Source: Chalara sp. BL73 (Eukaryota > Ascomycota > Leotiomycetes > Helotiales). From it: a stretch of DNA of 64,000 nt. Numbering within the stretch: the stretch's first letter is position 1; each line of letters begins with the position of its first letter. Below the pieces are notes generated by a model. It worked only from the letters and a program-made list of their open reading frames with translations. It was not told the origin of the DNA and searched no databases. Position numbers and translations under genes: made by a program. The stretch is from positions 1-64,000 of the forward strand of contig CAKJVC010000155.1 of NCBI GenBank assembly GCA_918026815.1. The letters are read 5' to 3'. Of the stretch, positions 19,982 through 32,892 are shown one piece after another.

Positions 19982-22900
19982 TCAAAACTGAATCAAAAGC
20001 TCGTCATCCTCCTTGCTCCTAGGTTTCTCACCAACTTCAAGCCTCGACGCATCATTTGCATCTGTAAAAAGGTCTAGCAAAACCTCTTCCGTACGCTCAA
20101 TCACCAAGCCTTTTAACTCAACAACTGGCGCGGTATTATTAGAAGAACTAGGTTCTGCTTGGCGTGAGAAGATTGTATGAACGACTGGGCCACGAGCAAC
20201 ACGCCCATTCTCATCGATTGTCATCGGACGATATATGTCCTTGATGATTGGCCCATTCCCACTGGTTGCCCTAGGAATATTCGACTGAACTCTCAGCTCT
20301 TCCGCCATTTCTCTGTTTACCTTCATCATATCGAGGCTCCAGCTCTGCGCTGTTTCTGTGGCAATGTTTTCTAGCTGTATAGGGATGCATTGGCTGCAGG
20401 CGCATACTTTCCCGCAGGCCTCGGAACATCCATGACCGCAAGCTAATTGCTTTCCGCACGGCCGAGGACAAATTATCAATTCGTGATCGAACTTATGGCA
20501 TGTTGTGGGGCAGGGGTGTCCTAAAAGGCATCAGAAGGTGCCTACTTTCAAGACAGGCCTGAAAAGTGCATGCATATCTTCTAAGTAGATAACTTACCGC
20601 ATGAGAGTACTGCCTCACATTTTTGTGTGCATCCGCCGCCAGGAATGTTAAGAAATGACTCAGCATCCTTGATAATCACTTTTCTTCCATGGTTAAAACA
20701 CTGAATTGGCAACCCAGAGTCAATGTCCATTGATCCTTGGCTTACCAAGTATTCTAAAATGGGCCCATAAATCGGTTTGCGCCCAAGGTAAAAATCTTGC
20801 TCTTCGCCTTTCAGTGTGATGGCATTTCCAAACATATATAATCCACATCGAGCTCTTGATAAAGCGACTACGAGTCGGTTCTGAGACTCGAGGAATCCTA
20901 TGTTGTGTCTTGCGTTGCTTCGCGACATGGATAGTAATATAATATCGTTCTCTTCTCCTTGGTATGAATCGACTGTGAAAACATGGAAAAAATGTTTGGC
21001 CAAATTATGTATTTTTTTCAGCTCAGCGATTATTGTTTTGCGTTGACCGTTGTAGAATGTAAGAACAGTGATCTGGGAGGGATCGATTTTGTTCAGCACA
21101 AGGTAATTAAAGAATCCCTACAGAGTTCTCGGGTCAGTGTGTTTGCCCACTTGGATATCAGACTAAGAGTAGTAGCCCCGGAAGCGGTAGCTCATGTGCA
21201 TTTCCAATCAAAGCACGTGGTATTATATACTTACAGCAATAAGCTCCGCTTCATCTAGGTTGCTGATGCTCATGTCGGAGCTTCTGCTTTCTGGCCAGCT
21301 GTGATGAAAGAAATACACATTTTTGCCCCCCATCCCTGGTACGTTGGGGCGAGTGCAAACTGATGAATGATCTGATAGATTTGGGTAGATTGGTTTCAAA
21401 AATTTCGAAGGGATTGTCAGCAAGGCTCGGATGGCTGGGATCATGCGACGTTGCGAATTTAACATAGTGTATGGCATCCCGCCGTTGATAAGCCGCTCGA
21501 ATAAGCTTATATAAAGGCCCTCTAAAGCTGCCACTGCGGGTTGCGGCAATAATTGCTGATGATCCCCGACCAGGATCAATTGTTCAATAGATGGAACCAT
21601 GCCAGCAATGACACTCCCCTCCACAGTCTCGGCTGCCTCTTCGATCAACAGGATACGGGGCTGAAGACTTGAGAGCAATGCTCTATATTTGCTTAAGCCC
21701 GTCGTGGTGCACCCGACCACTTTGATGCCAAGGTGGGAAATCAACTGAGCATCACTGAGAAGTTTTGTGCATTTAAGACTTTGAGCGACGGCGCTATAGT
21801 TCTTCAAGACATCTTGAAACTTGCGTAAGACCTGGAGATCGACCTGCCTCTCCCAATATCGGTAGACAGCTAGACATTGCCTTAGCTCTGAACTTGGAAA
21901 ATGACGATTGTAGAAAGCTGTGATTTAGGCTCGGGGTAAGCTTACCTCCACGCATGCCAGAAGGGATGTCGTAAAGATTTCCCTGCTTTGACAGCCTTTT
22001 GATACGCTTCATGTCTAGAGACACAGCTGCATTACCCGTCCACGTGCGCCGAAATGTGACGGGCTCACCAGACAGTGTATCAACTTCCTTTTCGTTGGTT
22101 TGGTCAAGGTCTTCCAGATCCTTTTGTTCTAACTGAATATACCCCTCGACATCTTCTTCGTATGGAAGACCGAGGTTTAGCATAGGCGTGCGCTCGACTG
22201 GCATGACACCTTTAATACCAAGCCAGGCGGCAATTGGGCTTCCACTTACCTCGCCTGACTGATCGGCGCTAACCCACCCGTCTTCGTATAACGAGTCTTG
22301 TTGTGTTTGAGTGATACATCCGTATTCCAAGAGGCAGGATTCGTCTAGAGCGTCGGCGAGTATTGGGGCGAGTAGATTTTTGACTTTAAATTTTTGACCC
22401 TCTAATTCCCGAATTGCTGACTTCATTCCCCGACTACGTGGTAGGTCTTGGACCGTCTGCCTCAATTCGTACAGTGTTCTTGCAATTATTTCGACATTCT
22501 TCTTATCAGTTCTCCCCCCCAGACGGAGTACGTTCTGCTCGAATTGCATAATATGAGACAGAATCTGATCCAGCGCCTACATGTAGAATCTCGAGGTCAG
22601 TTCTCCTCATATCAATGAAGTACTGCGTCTGACAAATCATAGAACTCACATGATTTGTTTGTGCGGATACGATGATAGGAGGACCATTATTATTATTTGA
22701 GATCAAGCAATGCAATGCAGAAACGGATGTGTACGTCTTTCCGGTTCCTTTTCTCCATCAGTTCAAGTTCTCCGAAGCGGTTTCCAGTGGCATCATTACC
22801 TGGTGGCCCTTGTATAATTGCAAGTGATTGTGTGAGCATTCTCTTACATGCTTGAGACTGAGAAGCATCCATGACAGAGTTTGGTATATTTGGGAAATCC

Positions 22901-24094
22901 TCGAGAACGTTGACATTCTCGAGGGAAAATTCGGGGTCTGTCAATTTTGCGAGATTGCTCAGGTTCATGAAAGGTCTTTCTACCAAATAAGCTGGTGGCT
23001 CTATTTCTCCATCCAACTCTATGATATGCCTTTCTAAAGGGGAGGACTCAGTGGCTACATCTTGGATGCCCTTCAAGACGTGCCTCAAGCTTTCGAAATA
23101 GCCTGAGCGTGCCTCGAGAATAATGTACGCTATTATGAAAATTAACTAGTTTCTTATCCCTGAGCATTGAGCATTGGATAGGGAAGGGCGAAATGGCGGT
23201 CTTACACTCTGAGAAATCAAAAATTGTTTCACCTGCGGCAAAAATGTCAATTCGAGGAGGATTCATCTCGAGGCCGCCCTCGATTGTACGAGATGCAACC
23301 ACAGCAATTTTGCATATCGTTGAAAACATATCGCGCTCTGTTGATATAGCTAGGAGTGTGCCTAAATTTAGGAGAAGCTTGGAATCAGCTCTCTTCATTA
23401 GAGTAAGAAGGAGTGTTTCAAACCCTAACAAATTCAAGGAACCCAATTTAGCCATAGAAGATGACTTACCAGGTTGTAATCTCTTTGACTGATGCCAACG
23501 AACCGCTTTTTCAGTCAAGAAAGACACGCGAAACGCCACCGCCTGGCTGGTCAGGTTCAATCCAATAATATGAGCTTTTGTATACAAGTAAAACTCCTCA
23601 TTGTCGTATCGGGTTTTGCTCCGAAAAGATTGAATGGCCTCTCGTAGCGGCGCTGTTGCATCTTCTCTGAGGAGCTTGTATTGGTATTCCAAATAGCTTT
23701 GTTTACTTGCCCACTTCAGCTTATTTGCTGGCAATTGCTTCGGCGGATAGCTTGAGTACTTGTATTGGTCCCATTGTTCATCGGATGCCTCTTCATCCCG
23801 AGGTATAAGCATCTCCTCTGTCGATGGATATTCTGGTAGATTTCTCCATTCTTCTTTGAAGGGCCCAATCGGCTGGTTGTTGACTTTCTTCTTGACGACA
23901 CGTTCGAGCTCTTTTATGACATGCGACACACCTGCAGATGAGAGAGCCATGCTGGCATTTACGGCAACTCTGATGGTCCAAATGCGAGAATTGGTCTCTT
24001 CGTGAAGTTGAGCTGAAGTTGTGCTACAAGATGAAGCGGAGTGGCGTGGAGCTTGGGCTTTCTCAATTTGGCAGTAACGTACCGAAGGGACCAA
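19982..24094 (-). CDS. ZNFX1/Hrr1-like superfamily 1 RNA helicase with NFX1-type zinc fingers
   Basis: This is a Upf1-like helicase; relatives (S. pombe Hrr1, animal ZNFX1) act in small-RNA silencing and heterochromatin. N-terminal landmarks are MALSSAGVSHVIKELE and SYLEYQYKLLREDATAPLRE. Helicase motifs in order: Walker A GPPG|GTGKT split by a 52-nt intron (22748..22799), SAQTNHALDQIL, motif II LLIEEAAETVEGS, motif III LVGDHQQLLP, motif V VDSYQGEENDIILLSMSRSN and motif VI VVALSRARCGLYMFGN. A Cys/His-rich NFX1-type stretch (CGHPCPTTCHKFDHELIICP, CGKQLACGHGC) follows near 20400-20600. At least seven other introns read cleanly, so the frame is intact. The start is uncertain: a possible first exon with MTPLCRYHRSQ lies at 24164..24252. 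Confidence 0.9.
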
Positions 24095-24252
24095 CCCATA
24101 CCAATTTAATGATTCAGAAAACAGAAAATTGACGCTATCTCAACCCCAAGGTCTGTTTTTGATTTTACCTGGCTACGTTTGCATGAACACAAGTAACGGG
24201 TCGTTGCAGACACTCGTCTTCCGCTGCCTGGCTTCTGTGGTATCTACATAGT

Positions 24253-25129
24253 GGTGTCATGATTTCATTGGTCCTAAATAGTAAGGGAAATGGAATAGAG
24301 CATGATGGGGATAAGGTAGGGCAGAATGCTAAATGAGATATGTTTGTTAGTCTGGCTTGCAGTCGTATGCTTTTACCAGCTGCGCAGTCTGCTACCTTAT
24401 ATCCTTGGTGCTTCCTAGGCAAATATCAAATATTTCCCTGTCATTCTGTTGTTGCTAGCGTCTCTGGTGCGTCATTATCTTCATCCACGTATATAGCTAT
24501 TGGTGCCTCCGAACTTTAACTTTTTCGTTCTTCCGTTGCTGGTAGTGGACATGCGGTGAATTTTGCATCGATATGAGCCTCAGGAAAGGGCTCTACATAT
24601 CCCAAAGCAACAATACTTGACATGGAACGTTCTCTAGACATTGTGTTTTAAAACACATGGTCGAACTTAGCACCAACTGCCAACCCTTAACCCTAATCCT
24701 TTTAACACAATCGATATCTTGACGTTGAACATTTTGAAATAGTGCGAGAAGTCATTTTACTTCGTAAAAGTAAGTTTATAAAAGTGTTCATAATTAGTTA
24801 AACATTGACGAGCATATGATAAAGTCAAAAAATGACAATAATCAACCCTTTATTCTAAGTCATTAAGGTCTGGCTTCCTTATAATCTATGGAATATATCC
24901 ATAGAGAGGGTGCCACTATAATGGATAAGTCTTGGCACGCTACCTTCACGACACTACTTAAGCCTATCGCAAAAGCTTACTATTTCAATCAGCCTTAGAT
25001 AGATCTTCCAATTAAGTTCGTCAGTACCTGCTTCAGATTTTCAGAGTGTTGAGGAGCGGGTAAACCTTCGTATTTAGGAGCTTGCGATGTGACTGTCTTG
25101 AGGAACGCTTCATATTTGCGAGAGTTGAC
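24253..25129. other. divergent promoter region between helicase and spt8
   Basis: The sequence is AT-rich between about 24650 and 24860. No ORF or RNA gene was recognised. It must carry the promoters of both genes. Confidence 0.45.
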
Positions 25130-27248
25130 ATGGATGACGATGACAGAGGTTGGTCGCTTGCGGAGACGCCGACCCATTGCTGCTAACATTTTGATAGGGT
25201 CCAATGTAAGCTCCGAGGATGAACTCATGCAGGATATAATGGAAGATGGGGATGACGATGGAGAAGCGGATGGTGAGGGAGATGGAGACGGCGAGGATGA
25301 TGCATCAAATGACGAGGACGACGATGATGATGGAGCAGACGAAGACGACGACTCCCCTGAACAGCCGCAAGCCCGAAGAGCCAGTCTGAATACCACGAAT
25401 ACAAGCTCAGATGATACTCCAAATTTGAACCACCCTCCGGGAGGGCCTACTTCACATCCTACCCTAATTCGTACCTCAGCATCGCCACGAGGATCTTCTG
25501 CTTCGTTACTATCACAACGGATACGTTACGAAGTGCGGCCAGAAGCCCTCACAGCCTCCTCGTATGATATTGTGCCAACCATGGCTGCACCACAAAGCAC
25601 TTCTATCAATGCCCTTACAGCTACGCCGGACATGAGATACTGGTTCACGGGAGGTTCTGACTGCTATGTACGGAAATATGATGGAGTGGCGACCGTAAAT
25701 GGCAAAACTCTTCTCACCGTGGCACAAAGACATCCTTTTGTGGATAGTGTGGTCAAAGCCGGAGTTCTGATGAATTACTGGGATAATGAGGAGCCTGTGC
25801 TGAGGAGTCCGGGTGGTGGGCTTGAGGATCACCCGCTTTCTCCAGTTTATTCGCTTGCTGTACAATCTGATGCTCTCTGGATGCTCTCTGGCCTCGAATC
25901 TGGCGCTATAAATTTGTTTTCTGTAAGGCATGACGAGGGCAAGCGCATTGCACATTTATTGAAGCACAAGTCGGCAGTATCCGTTCTGACTTTGGCACGG
26001 GATGAAAGATCCGTTTTATCAGGAAGCTGGGACAAGAATGTTTTTGACTGGGATCTGAATACGGGTCAAATCAAAAGGTCATTCGAAGGCAGTGGCGGCC
26101 AGATATCTGCTATCGAAGTTCGGCCAGCATCAACTTTGCCAGTACCTGAAGAATCTGGCGATGCGCAAGTGAGCACTAAGGGCAATAGTACTTTAACAAA
26201 TGGAAATAACACTCGCGCCAATGGGTTTGTTGGGTTGACTAATGGCCATGGCCCAGACGAGAATAACGAAGATGCACCCGGTTCTCCCAGTAATGACTCT
26301 TTATTCGGAGGAGGAAGCGATGCCAATTCTCTCTTTGGAGAGACAGCAGGAGATGGTGCTCCTTCTGGAGGTCATTTCGGTGACGAGGATGACGAATTCT
26401 CAAGGGCAATGGGGGTAGATCTGGACAACCCTGATCAAACCACTCGAGGAGATATCCATATGGGGGATGATGCTTCTCTGCAAAATACGACTGTCCTAGA
26501 CCCTTCTAGCAATATACTAGGCCAGGCGAATGGGATCAAGAGTGAGCCTGAACCGCAAATAAATGGAGCTTCGCATCTAGAAAGTGCCACAGAAACGTTG
26601 ATCCCCGTTACGACCCAGGCAGAAACTCAAGATGCTATCGCAACGTCCGATTCTACTTTCCTTGCCGCTTCCATGGATGGAACACTGCGCATTTGGGATC
26701 GGCGGCAGCCAAATCCAATTGCACGTATTCCAACCAGAACTGGGGTCCCTCCATGGTGTATGGGGGCATGTTGGTCGCCAGATGGCAACTTCATCTATGC
26801 AGGCAGAAGAAATGGCACTGTGGAAGAATTCAGTTTGCACAAAGGGCTTAAAGCTCCGGAGAGAACATTTAAATTTCCACAGGGAAGCAACGCCGTTAGC
26901 GCCGTTAGGGCAATGCCTAACGGCCGCCACTTGATCTGGTAATATGTGATTTTCTTGTTCTGAATCCGCAAGGATGCTAACTTGGTTTGTAGTGCATCTC
27001 ATGATATTCTACGCTTGTATGATCTCAAGCAGGCCACAGATACAAAACATTCAACCGTGCCCTTCCTGATTGTGCCGGGGCCTCCAAGAGCTGGTGTCAT
27101 CTCGGCCCTCCATATCGACCCCACCTGTAGATATATGCTTTCTGCTGCTGGGAACCGCGGATGGGAGGGAAGCAACACAGAAGTTTTGATTGGATATGAG
27201 ATTGGATTCCGTCATGATTCTCAGAGCTCACAATATTTTAGCATATAG
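25130..27248 (+). CDS. SPT8: SAGA transcription complex subunit Spt8 (WD40)
   Basis: Spt8 is the WD-repeat subunit of SAGA that helps load TBP. The start MDDDDRG at 25130 is joined by a 49-nt intron (25149..25197, branch GCTAAC) to an acidic stretch of mixed Asp/Glu. WD repeats follow: MRYWFTGGSDCYVRKYD, SGLESGAINLFSVRHDEGK, SGSWDKNVFDWDLNTGQ, then a long low-complexity insert, AASMDGTLRIWDRR and ICASHDILRLYDLK. A second intron (26939..26992) precedes the conserved end STAGNRGW-like segment (LSAAGNRGWEGSNTEVLIGY). The CDS is 671 aa with an intact frame. The upstream in-frame open region from 25089 is not used because it contains the first intron. Confidence 0.92.
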
Positions 27249-29886
27249 CGTTAAGCTTTGCGGACGCACAACGTCCGAAAGACAAGAGAGCAGTGCGAAA
27301 AATGTATTGCTGGAATGTGAACCTTCTGTTGAAGGTATCACGATCCCGCAGGTGATGTGTATCTTGCTGTTGGACAAACAACTTCGCACTCCTGCCTGAG
27401 TCAATTTAGGGATCATCGCTATGATCACAAGGTCTCTGAGTGACAGAAAATAACGGTAAGAGCCAGATACGTAATCCACGGGACATTAGTCGGGCTCGCA
27501 AACATAGGGAATTAAAAGCGCTGCATTGGAGTATCAGACTTCCTGGGGACATTTAGATTTCACTAGAATTCATCAAAAAGCAAACGAACAGGAAACGTCT
27601 ATAATTTTAGACTTGGAGAACAATCTTGGTTGCGTATCAACATATGTCTACCATCGGAATTGATATTCAGCGATCAAAGTTTACTCGCGTTGAAGGATTT
27701 CTGCAGCACGCCTTTAGAAATCCGCTCCCAAAGCCTTGGCATTCAGTTATTGTACATCGGATGCTGGAGCTTTTCCAAACAGGGTTGTGGGAACCTTGAA
27801 TTCGAACATGTTACCACCAACGCTAGCCTGAATCAGACTTGGTTGACAAGTGGAGCAGACGATCTGCAAATGCTAGCAATTACAGATAAATTGCAGGTAT
27901 TACCATCAAGGATCCTGGCCGGAGCATGGGAGAGAATCAGCTTTGGGCCTTGTTGTGCTCAACTTCACTTATCCTTTGAAGCCTTAGGCCCAGAGACTAC
28001 GTTAAATTGTGAGAGAATGTGGGACAAAGATGGACATGGAATGTAGATGGGCATAGAGTTAACATTTTGGTGGGAAAGGGAGTAGGGAATCAACCCCTTC
28101 TCGCAGCTTACTTTTTAGGTTCTTATGCGGAGTTATTCATAGTGTCTGACCTCGGAGTTTCCTCTGGATTGCCAGATCCAGACGTTCGTTGACAGACAGC
28201 ATTCCCAATCCTCAAGCTTGATTGTGCCATAATGCACTAGCCTTCTTTTCTTTAACCTCTTTGTGCTCGTTACATACGTCGATTGACAGTCTGCAAGATA
28301 TAACTCAAGAGAGTCGTTCTATATGAACTGCACTATTATTCTTGCATCTGGCCATCATAAGATGAGACAACAGGTGGGCAGAGTCTCAGCCTTTATGAAG
28401 CGCACTTGTGACAGTTTTTTTTTATAGATACAAGGCTGAATTCTTGCCAGTGAGCCATTTACATTACTGGATGAACAGAAGATATATAATCTTGGCATTT
28501 CTGTGCCACGTGATGTGGATTTTGCCATTCGCACGCCATCGCCCTGGTCGCCGCTAAGAGGCTTAGTGCGGTTCCAACACCTCACCTCTTTTCAAGAATC
28601 TGATGGCAGCCTCTTTTCTTTTTGTTCATCATATTCAAGATCGTGTAGAAGTGTCTATACGAACCCCGCCAGCTTGTCGCGTTTTCTAGGGTGTTTTTGC
28701 AGTGTTACACGTCGAAAAGTCGAGGTAGAGGACAGCAGGAACTACGGTGGCCTTCTGCGTAAGTGCGCGAAGCCAATCAAGTCGTCGCATTAGTCAGACA
28801 GGGTGGAGATGCAAGGCAGGATTCGCTTTGGAGCAGTATTCATTGTTTTCTGGCTTGGAAGCATCACCAGAAATAGGAACATACGCACGCATGGAAAGTT
28901 CCTTGGTGCTGATAAGAAGTATCTTGCAGTTGCAGTTTCACCTTATGCGAGCCTGGCGCCAAACCTGGTGGGTTGTTTGAGATGTGCTGGCGACGAGCAG
29001 TCTGTACAGGCCACTCTATCCGTAATTCCACCACACCCAAAATTGTGGCACGTTATCTATCATGTAAGTGAGAATCTCGTCATTGTTTTCGTTATACCGA
29101 CAAATTTCTGTTCGTTATTATGGCGGACACATCCTCCTCTGGTGATGGATATCATCGGATTAGTATCGGTGCGACCAACCGAGAAGATAAGGCGAGCCAC
29201 TAACGTAGCTCCACCCGCCGACCCCGCCCAGAGGAAACGGAGGGGAAAAAAAAGCGGCAGACGTTGGAGGATGAGAACGAGACGAAGGCGACCGACAGTC
29301 AATGCAGGTGTTTTTGAAAGACGCATTTTGAGAACTGGACGAAGACATCAACAAAAACCGGCAAAAAAGGAGAGCTTGGTATCCTGTGCAACAGCAATTT
29401 TCAACGCCAGTCGGATTGTGACCAAACTTCAAACCTCGACTTCCACCTTGATCGTCCACGCGTGTGAAAAGCTTGCAGCATTGCTTTTCCGGGCTGCCGT
29501 AGAAGGGAAAGGCACAAGATCGACGGGTCAACATCACCCCAGGCTCAGTCCAACTGCTACTTTATCAATCTTACAACGACTCTTGGAACAGCCCTAACCT
29601 ATAATCAATTCACCATACACCAGCCAACGTTTTGCGAGAATTAACACATTCAACCCGCCAGTCGTTGGCAGAGCCAGGTGGGCAATAGACAGATTCTCTG
29701 CAACGCAAAAATCGATAGATAAGGGAGCCGGTTACGGCCCCATTCCCTGCTTGTACCGGTCAGACCAACTGTCACAGCGCCAATCTTTCTGCAGCTGCAT
29801 CTTTCAATTCATAACCCCTCTTTTGACTTCATTTCTTAGTATTTATTCCTCACCTCAACTTGACCTCTGCCTCATTCATCATCGCC
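27249..29886. other. intergenic, one doubtful ORF
   Basis: About 2.6 kb. A plus-strand open frame at 28809..29597 (Arg/Lys-rich, e.g. RRWRMRTRRRRP) and an open stretch at 27630..28046 without a proper ATG have no recognised family. The upstream part is the 3' flank of spt8 and the last part is the promoter of the cysteine dioxygenase gene. Confidence 0.35.
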
Positions 29887-31036
29887 ATGAACCATATCAA
29901 ATCCACCATTAGTCGCTCTTTGCGACGTAACTCTCCAGTCATTCTTACATTTCGTGCCCGTAGGTCAGCGGTACGAAACATAGCTTCCACTAGCAGAAAT
30001 GCAACTTCCCTAGATGTGAGAAACTCCGAGCCTCAGCCCAGCCCAACAGGTAAATCTTCTTTTCCCGCCTATTCACATTTATCTAAACTTATTGCCTTAG
30101 TATTCTATTCAAGGAACACAAGTGTTTTGCCATCGACCATGGTCAAACAGGCAGTTGATGGTTTCACCCACCTCGTGACTTCGCTTACGCACACCCTCAC
30201 TCGTCCGACCGGTCCACCCTCTGTGCCAGAGCTTATCCGGATCATGGCTGCGTACGACTCTGATGAACCAAGCTGGGAACGCTTTGCGATTGGTGACGAG
30301 TCGAAGCAATACACCCGCAACCTGGTAATAGAAGTTCCTGGCGTGTTTAATCTGTTAATGCTGGTGTGGTCACCAGGAAAGGCAAGCCCTATCCATGACC
30401 ATGTAGACTCTCATTGTGTAATGTGAGTAACATCCCGGAGCCGCATTAGGTCAGCCCAAAGGGTATTCTTGGTACTTATGGAAAGTGATGGTGTTAAGCT
30501 AGCTACGCCTTTATTGCATTGGGCATCTCAGAACGAGCGTTTTGATAACCCCAGGCTCGGTATCACAATACCGGCTGTAGCACACATTCTTCGTATGGAA
30601 CAGTGTTGAAGCTAACTTATCTCGTCATATAGGAAGGTCATGCGCGGCAAATTGACTGAAAACCGATTCGAATGGCCATCAGAGGAAACTGGCAAGATGG
30701 TTAAATCAGCGAACAAGAGGTATAGTATGGGAAAGGTAGCATATATGTGCGACCGTGTTTGTCTTCCAAGACTGCAAACATTTAAAGCATCAACTGATAT
30801 AAGCAGATGGGGCTACATTCTATTGGCAATCCAAGTTCGACGGAATACGCTTACTCACTGCATCGTATGCACCTTTAATTTCTTGTGTTCCAGAAAGGGA
30901 GCTAACAATGGCAGTCTATACACCTCCCAACGCCGCAATGCGCGGCTGTTATAAGTTTGATGAGAAGACCGGAGAAAGGACTCACGTACAACAAGAATAC
31001 GATTCGGTATGCGGCAAGGTCATCAGTAGGCATTAA
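29887..31036 (+). CDS. CDO1: cysteine dioxygenase
   Basis: This cupin enzyme uses Fe(II) and O2 to turn cysteine into cysteine sulfinate. The metal-binding pair IHDHVDSH and the nearby Cys of HCVMKV (crosslinked cysteine in the family) are present, then GKLTENRFEWP, the third His in GLHSIGN, and LHLYTPPNAAMRGC. Inferred exons are 29887..30049, 30101..30422, 30633..~30753, ~30804..30864 and 30915..31036. At the third junction the splice phase is one base off (GACC|GTGTTT where GAC|GT would fit), so either an extra C at 30753-30754 breaks the gene or an alternative donor at GTAGCA is used with loss of VAYMCD. The first intron is 51 nt with no stop. The N-terminus is Arg/Ser-rich and could be a mitochondrial presequence. 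Confidence 0.9.
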
Positions 31037-31809
31037 GATCAGCTCACTTCGTGGCCAAGCGGGCGAGTATTGGCTAATATGCTCAAAAATGAAGAATTTA
31101 CTTCTTAAAGTATTTCTGTTTTGGTCGCTTCGTAGTCATACAGGTATAGTAATAAAGGCTCGCTAGACAGGCGGAATTGATATTAAAGGCCGGGCGATCC
31201 TAGTTTTCCACCCTTCTCGGGTCGTGATTGGGAAGTTATGGCTACCGTATTCAGATATCTTTATTAGCATGAATCCGACCAGATTGGTCTGAGCGCTTCT
31301 ACTGCGTATTCGTTGGTCAACGAACCCTTCACTCGTTCGGATGTGAATCCTGTTTACCTGCTGACACTTCCTTTTCCAAGGCATACGGTAGTCAACTATT
31401 TAATGTATTATGCTCATTCTCTAATTGATTGCTGTGTACGAAGACTGAGCTCTTCCTGACTGCAAGTAAACTAGTCTCGTGGATAATCTGACTTTTTCAA
31501 CTAATGTCTTGTGTCATTATTCTGTCTTTGAAGGACCTAACCTACACAGCGTCTACTCAGTTCCCTACCTCGGGCCACAAATGAAATATTTGACCAATGT
31601 ATTCTCCTGTCAAGCCCAAGCCGACGCCAGAATGAAAATACCATATATCAATGTTTGGGCAAAATTGTTCCATCTCTGCACTCAGATAATGACCGGGATG
31701 GCCGTTATTAGTGCTTACTTCATTACATAGCATTTGCACCACAAGTAGTGCATCTAACAGCTTCACAAATCCAAGACCTGGTGCTTCCTTACACACCGCA
31801 CACCTTGCC
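31037..31809. other. intergenic
   Basis: It holds the 3' flank of the dioxygenase gene and the promoter of the dehydrogenase gene. Nothing else was seen. Confidence 0.4.
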
Positions 31810-32892
31810 ATGGAAAGCCACGAAGCACTAGATAATGTTCTCGTAACTGGTGGCAATCACTTTGTCGGCTACCACCTCGTCTCCGCCCTCGTCTCCACCT
31901 CCCTCAACATCCAAATCTCCGTCCTCGATGCCCCCTCCTCTCTTCTCCGTTTTCCACAAGTAACATACTACGATGTTGACATAACGTCCAAACCTGCTGT
32001 CCGCGCCGCTATCGCCGCCATCAAGCCAAAAGTTGTCTTCCACGCGGCATGTACCTACTCGCTCTCCCTCCCAGCCCTCACGCACCACCGCGTGAACTAC
32101 GAGGGTACAACCAACGTCCTAGAAGCCGTACAGGCCACCGGCACTGCCAGGTGCTTGATATACCACTCCAGCTCATCTGTGATTGAGGACGGCGTCTCGG
32201 ACGTTCTGAGGGCGGACGAGACGCGTCCCGTGCTCATGGAAGAGCAGAAATACCCGTACCCACGCTCCAAAGCACGTGCCGAGGCCCTCGTCCTGGCTGC
32301 AAATAGGAGGGGTGGGCTTCTGACGACGTCGATCCGGCCTGCTGGCACGTTCGGCGAGGCGGATGAGGAGACGATTGGGAAGCTGATAGGTGTTGCAAGG
32401 GATGGGAAAGCGAGGATGCAGATGGGTGATGGGCAGAACGTGTTTGATTTCTTGTATGTGGGGAATTTGGTGCATGCGCACCTACTTGCTGCACGTACCT
32501 TGATACGTGCGTCGAAAGAAGAGGTTGTCGATGGGGAGCGGGTGGATGGGCAGGCGTTTCACATCACAAATGATGAGCCATGGCTGTTTTGGGAATTCAT
32601 ACGTGCGATCGCTGCTGAGGCGGGATATCCGGTGATGGAGGAGGAGGTGAGGGCTATCCCGAGGTGGTTGGGTATGTTGCTGGCATTCTTCGGGGAGTGG
32701 TGGGTATGGATAGTCAGTTTCGGGAGGAGGGAGAGCGGGCTGACGAGGTATGGGGTAAGGTACTCTACGCTGAATAGGACGTTGGACATTGAAAAAGCGA
32801 AGAGAGTGTTGGGGTATCGACCAATATTTACTATGCGTGAGGGGGTTGAAAGGAGCGTAAGATGGGTCAGAGAAAGGGAGAAGCAAGTTTAA
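31810..32892 (+). CDS. 3-beta-HSD / sterol C4-decarboxylase-like NAD(P)-dependent dehydrogenase
   Basis: Extended SDR fold, single exon, 360 aa. The Rossmann start VLVTGGNHFVGYHL, acidic VLDAPSS, VDITSK, VVFHAAC, NYEGTTNVLEA, a Ser-rich YHSSSSVIED, the catalytic YPYPRSKA (YxxxK), SIRPAGTFGE and FDFLYVGNLVHAH are all in family order. Near the C-terminus a hydrophobic stretch (LGMLLAFFGEWWVWIVSF) may anchor it in ER membrane, as in Erg26. Erg26 removes the C4 carboxyl from sterol intermediates; this could be Erg26 or a paralogue acting on another steroid-like or secondary-metabolite substrate. The ATG at 31810 is chosen because the Rossmann motif follows 11 residues later; the open frame extends further upstream without homology. 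Confidence 0.85.
   Translation: MESHEALDNVLVTGGNHFVGYHLVSALVSTSLNIQISVLDAPSSLLRFPQVTYYDVDITSKPAVRAAIAAIKPKVVFHAACTYSLSLPALTHHRVNYEGTTNVLEAVQATGTARCLIYHSSSSVIEDGVSDVLRADETRPVLMEEQKYPYPRSKARAEALVLAANRRGGLLTTSIRPAGTFGEADEETIGKLIGVARDGKARMQMGDGQNVFDFLYVGNLVHAHLLAARTLIRASKEEVVDGERVDGQAFHITNDEPWLFWEFIRAIAAEAGYPVMEEEVRAIPRWLGMLLAFFGEWWVWIVSFGRRESGLTRYGVRYSTLNRTLDIEKAKRVLGYRPIFTMREGVERSVRWVREREKQV

Noticed and set aside
27630..28046. A 138-codon plus-strand open stretch
   Set aside because: It lacks an ATG at the start and has no family features.
28809..29597. A plus-strand Arg-rich ORF upstream of cysteine dioxygenase
   Set aside because: Composition (Arg/Lys runs), no recognised domain and good-looking sequence in other frames make it unconvincing; kept only as a note.
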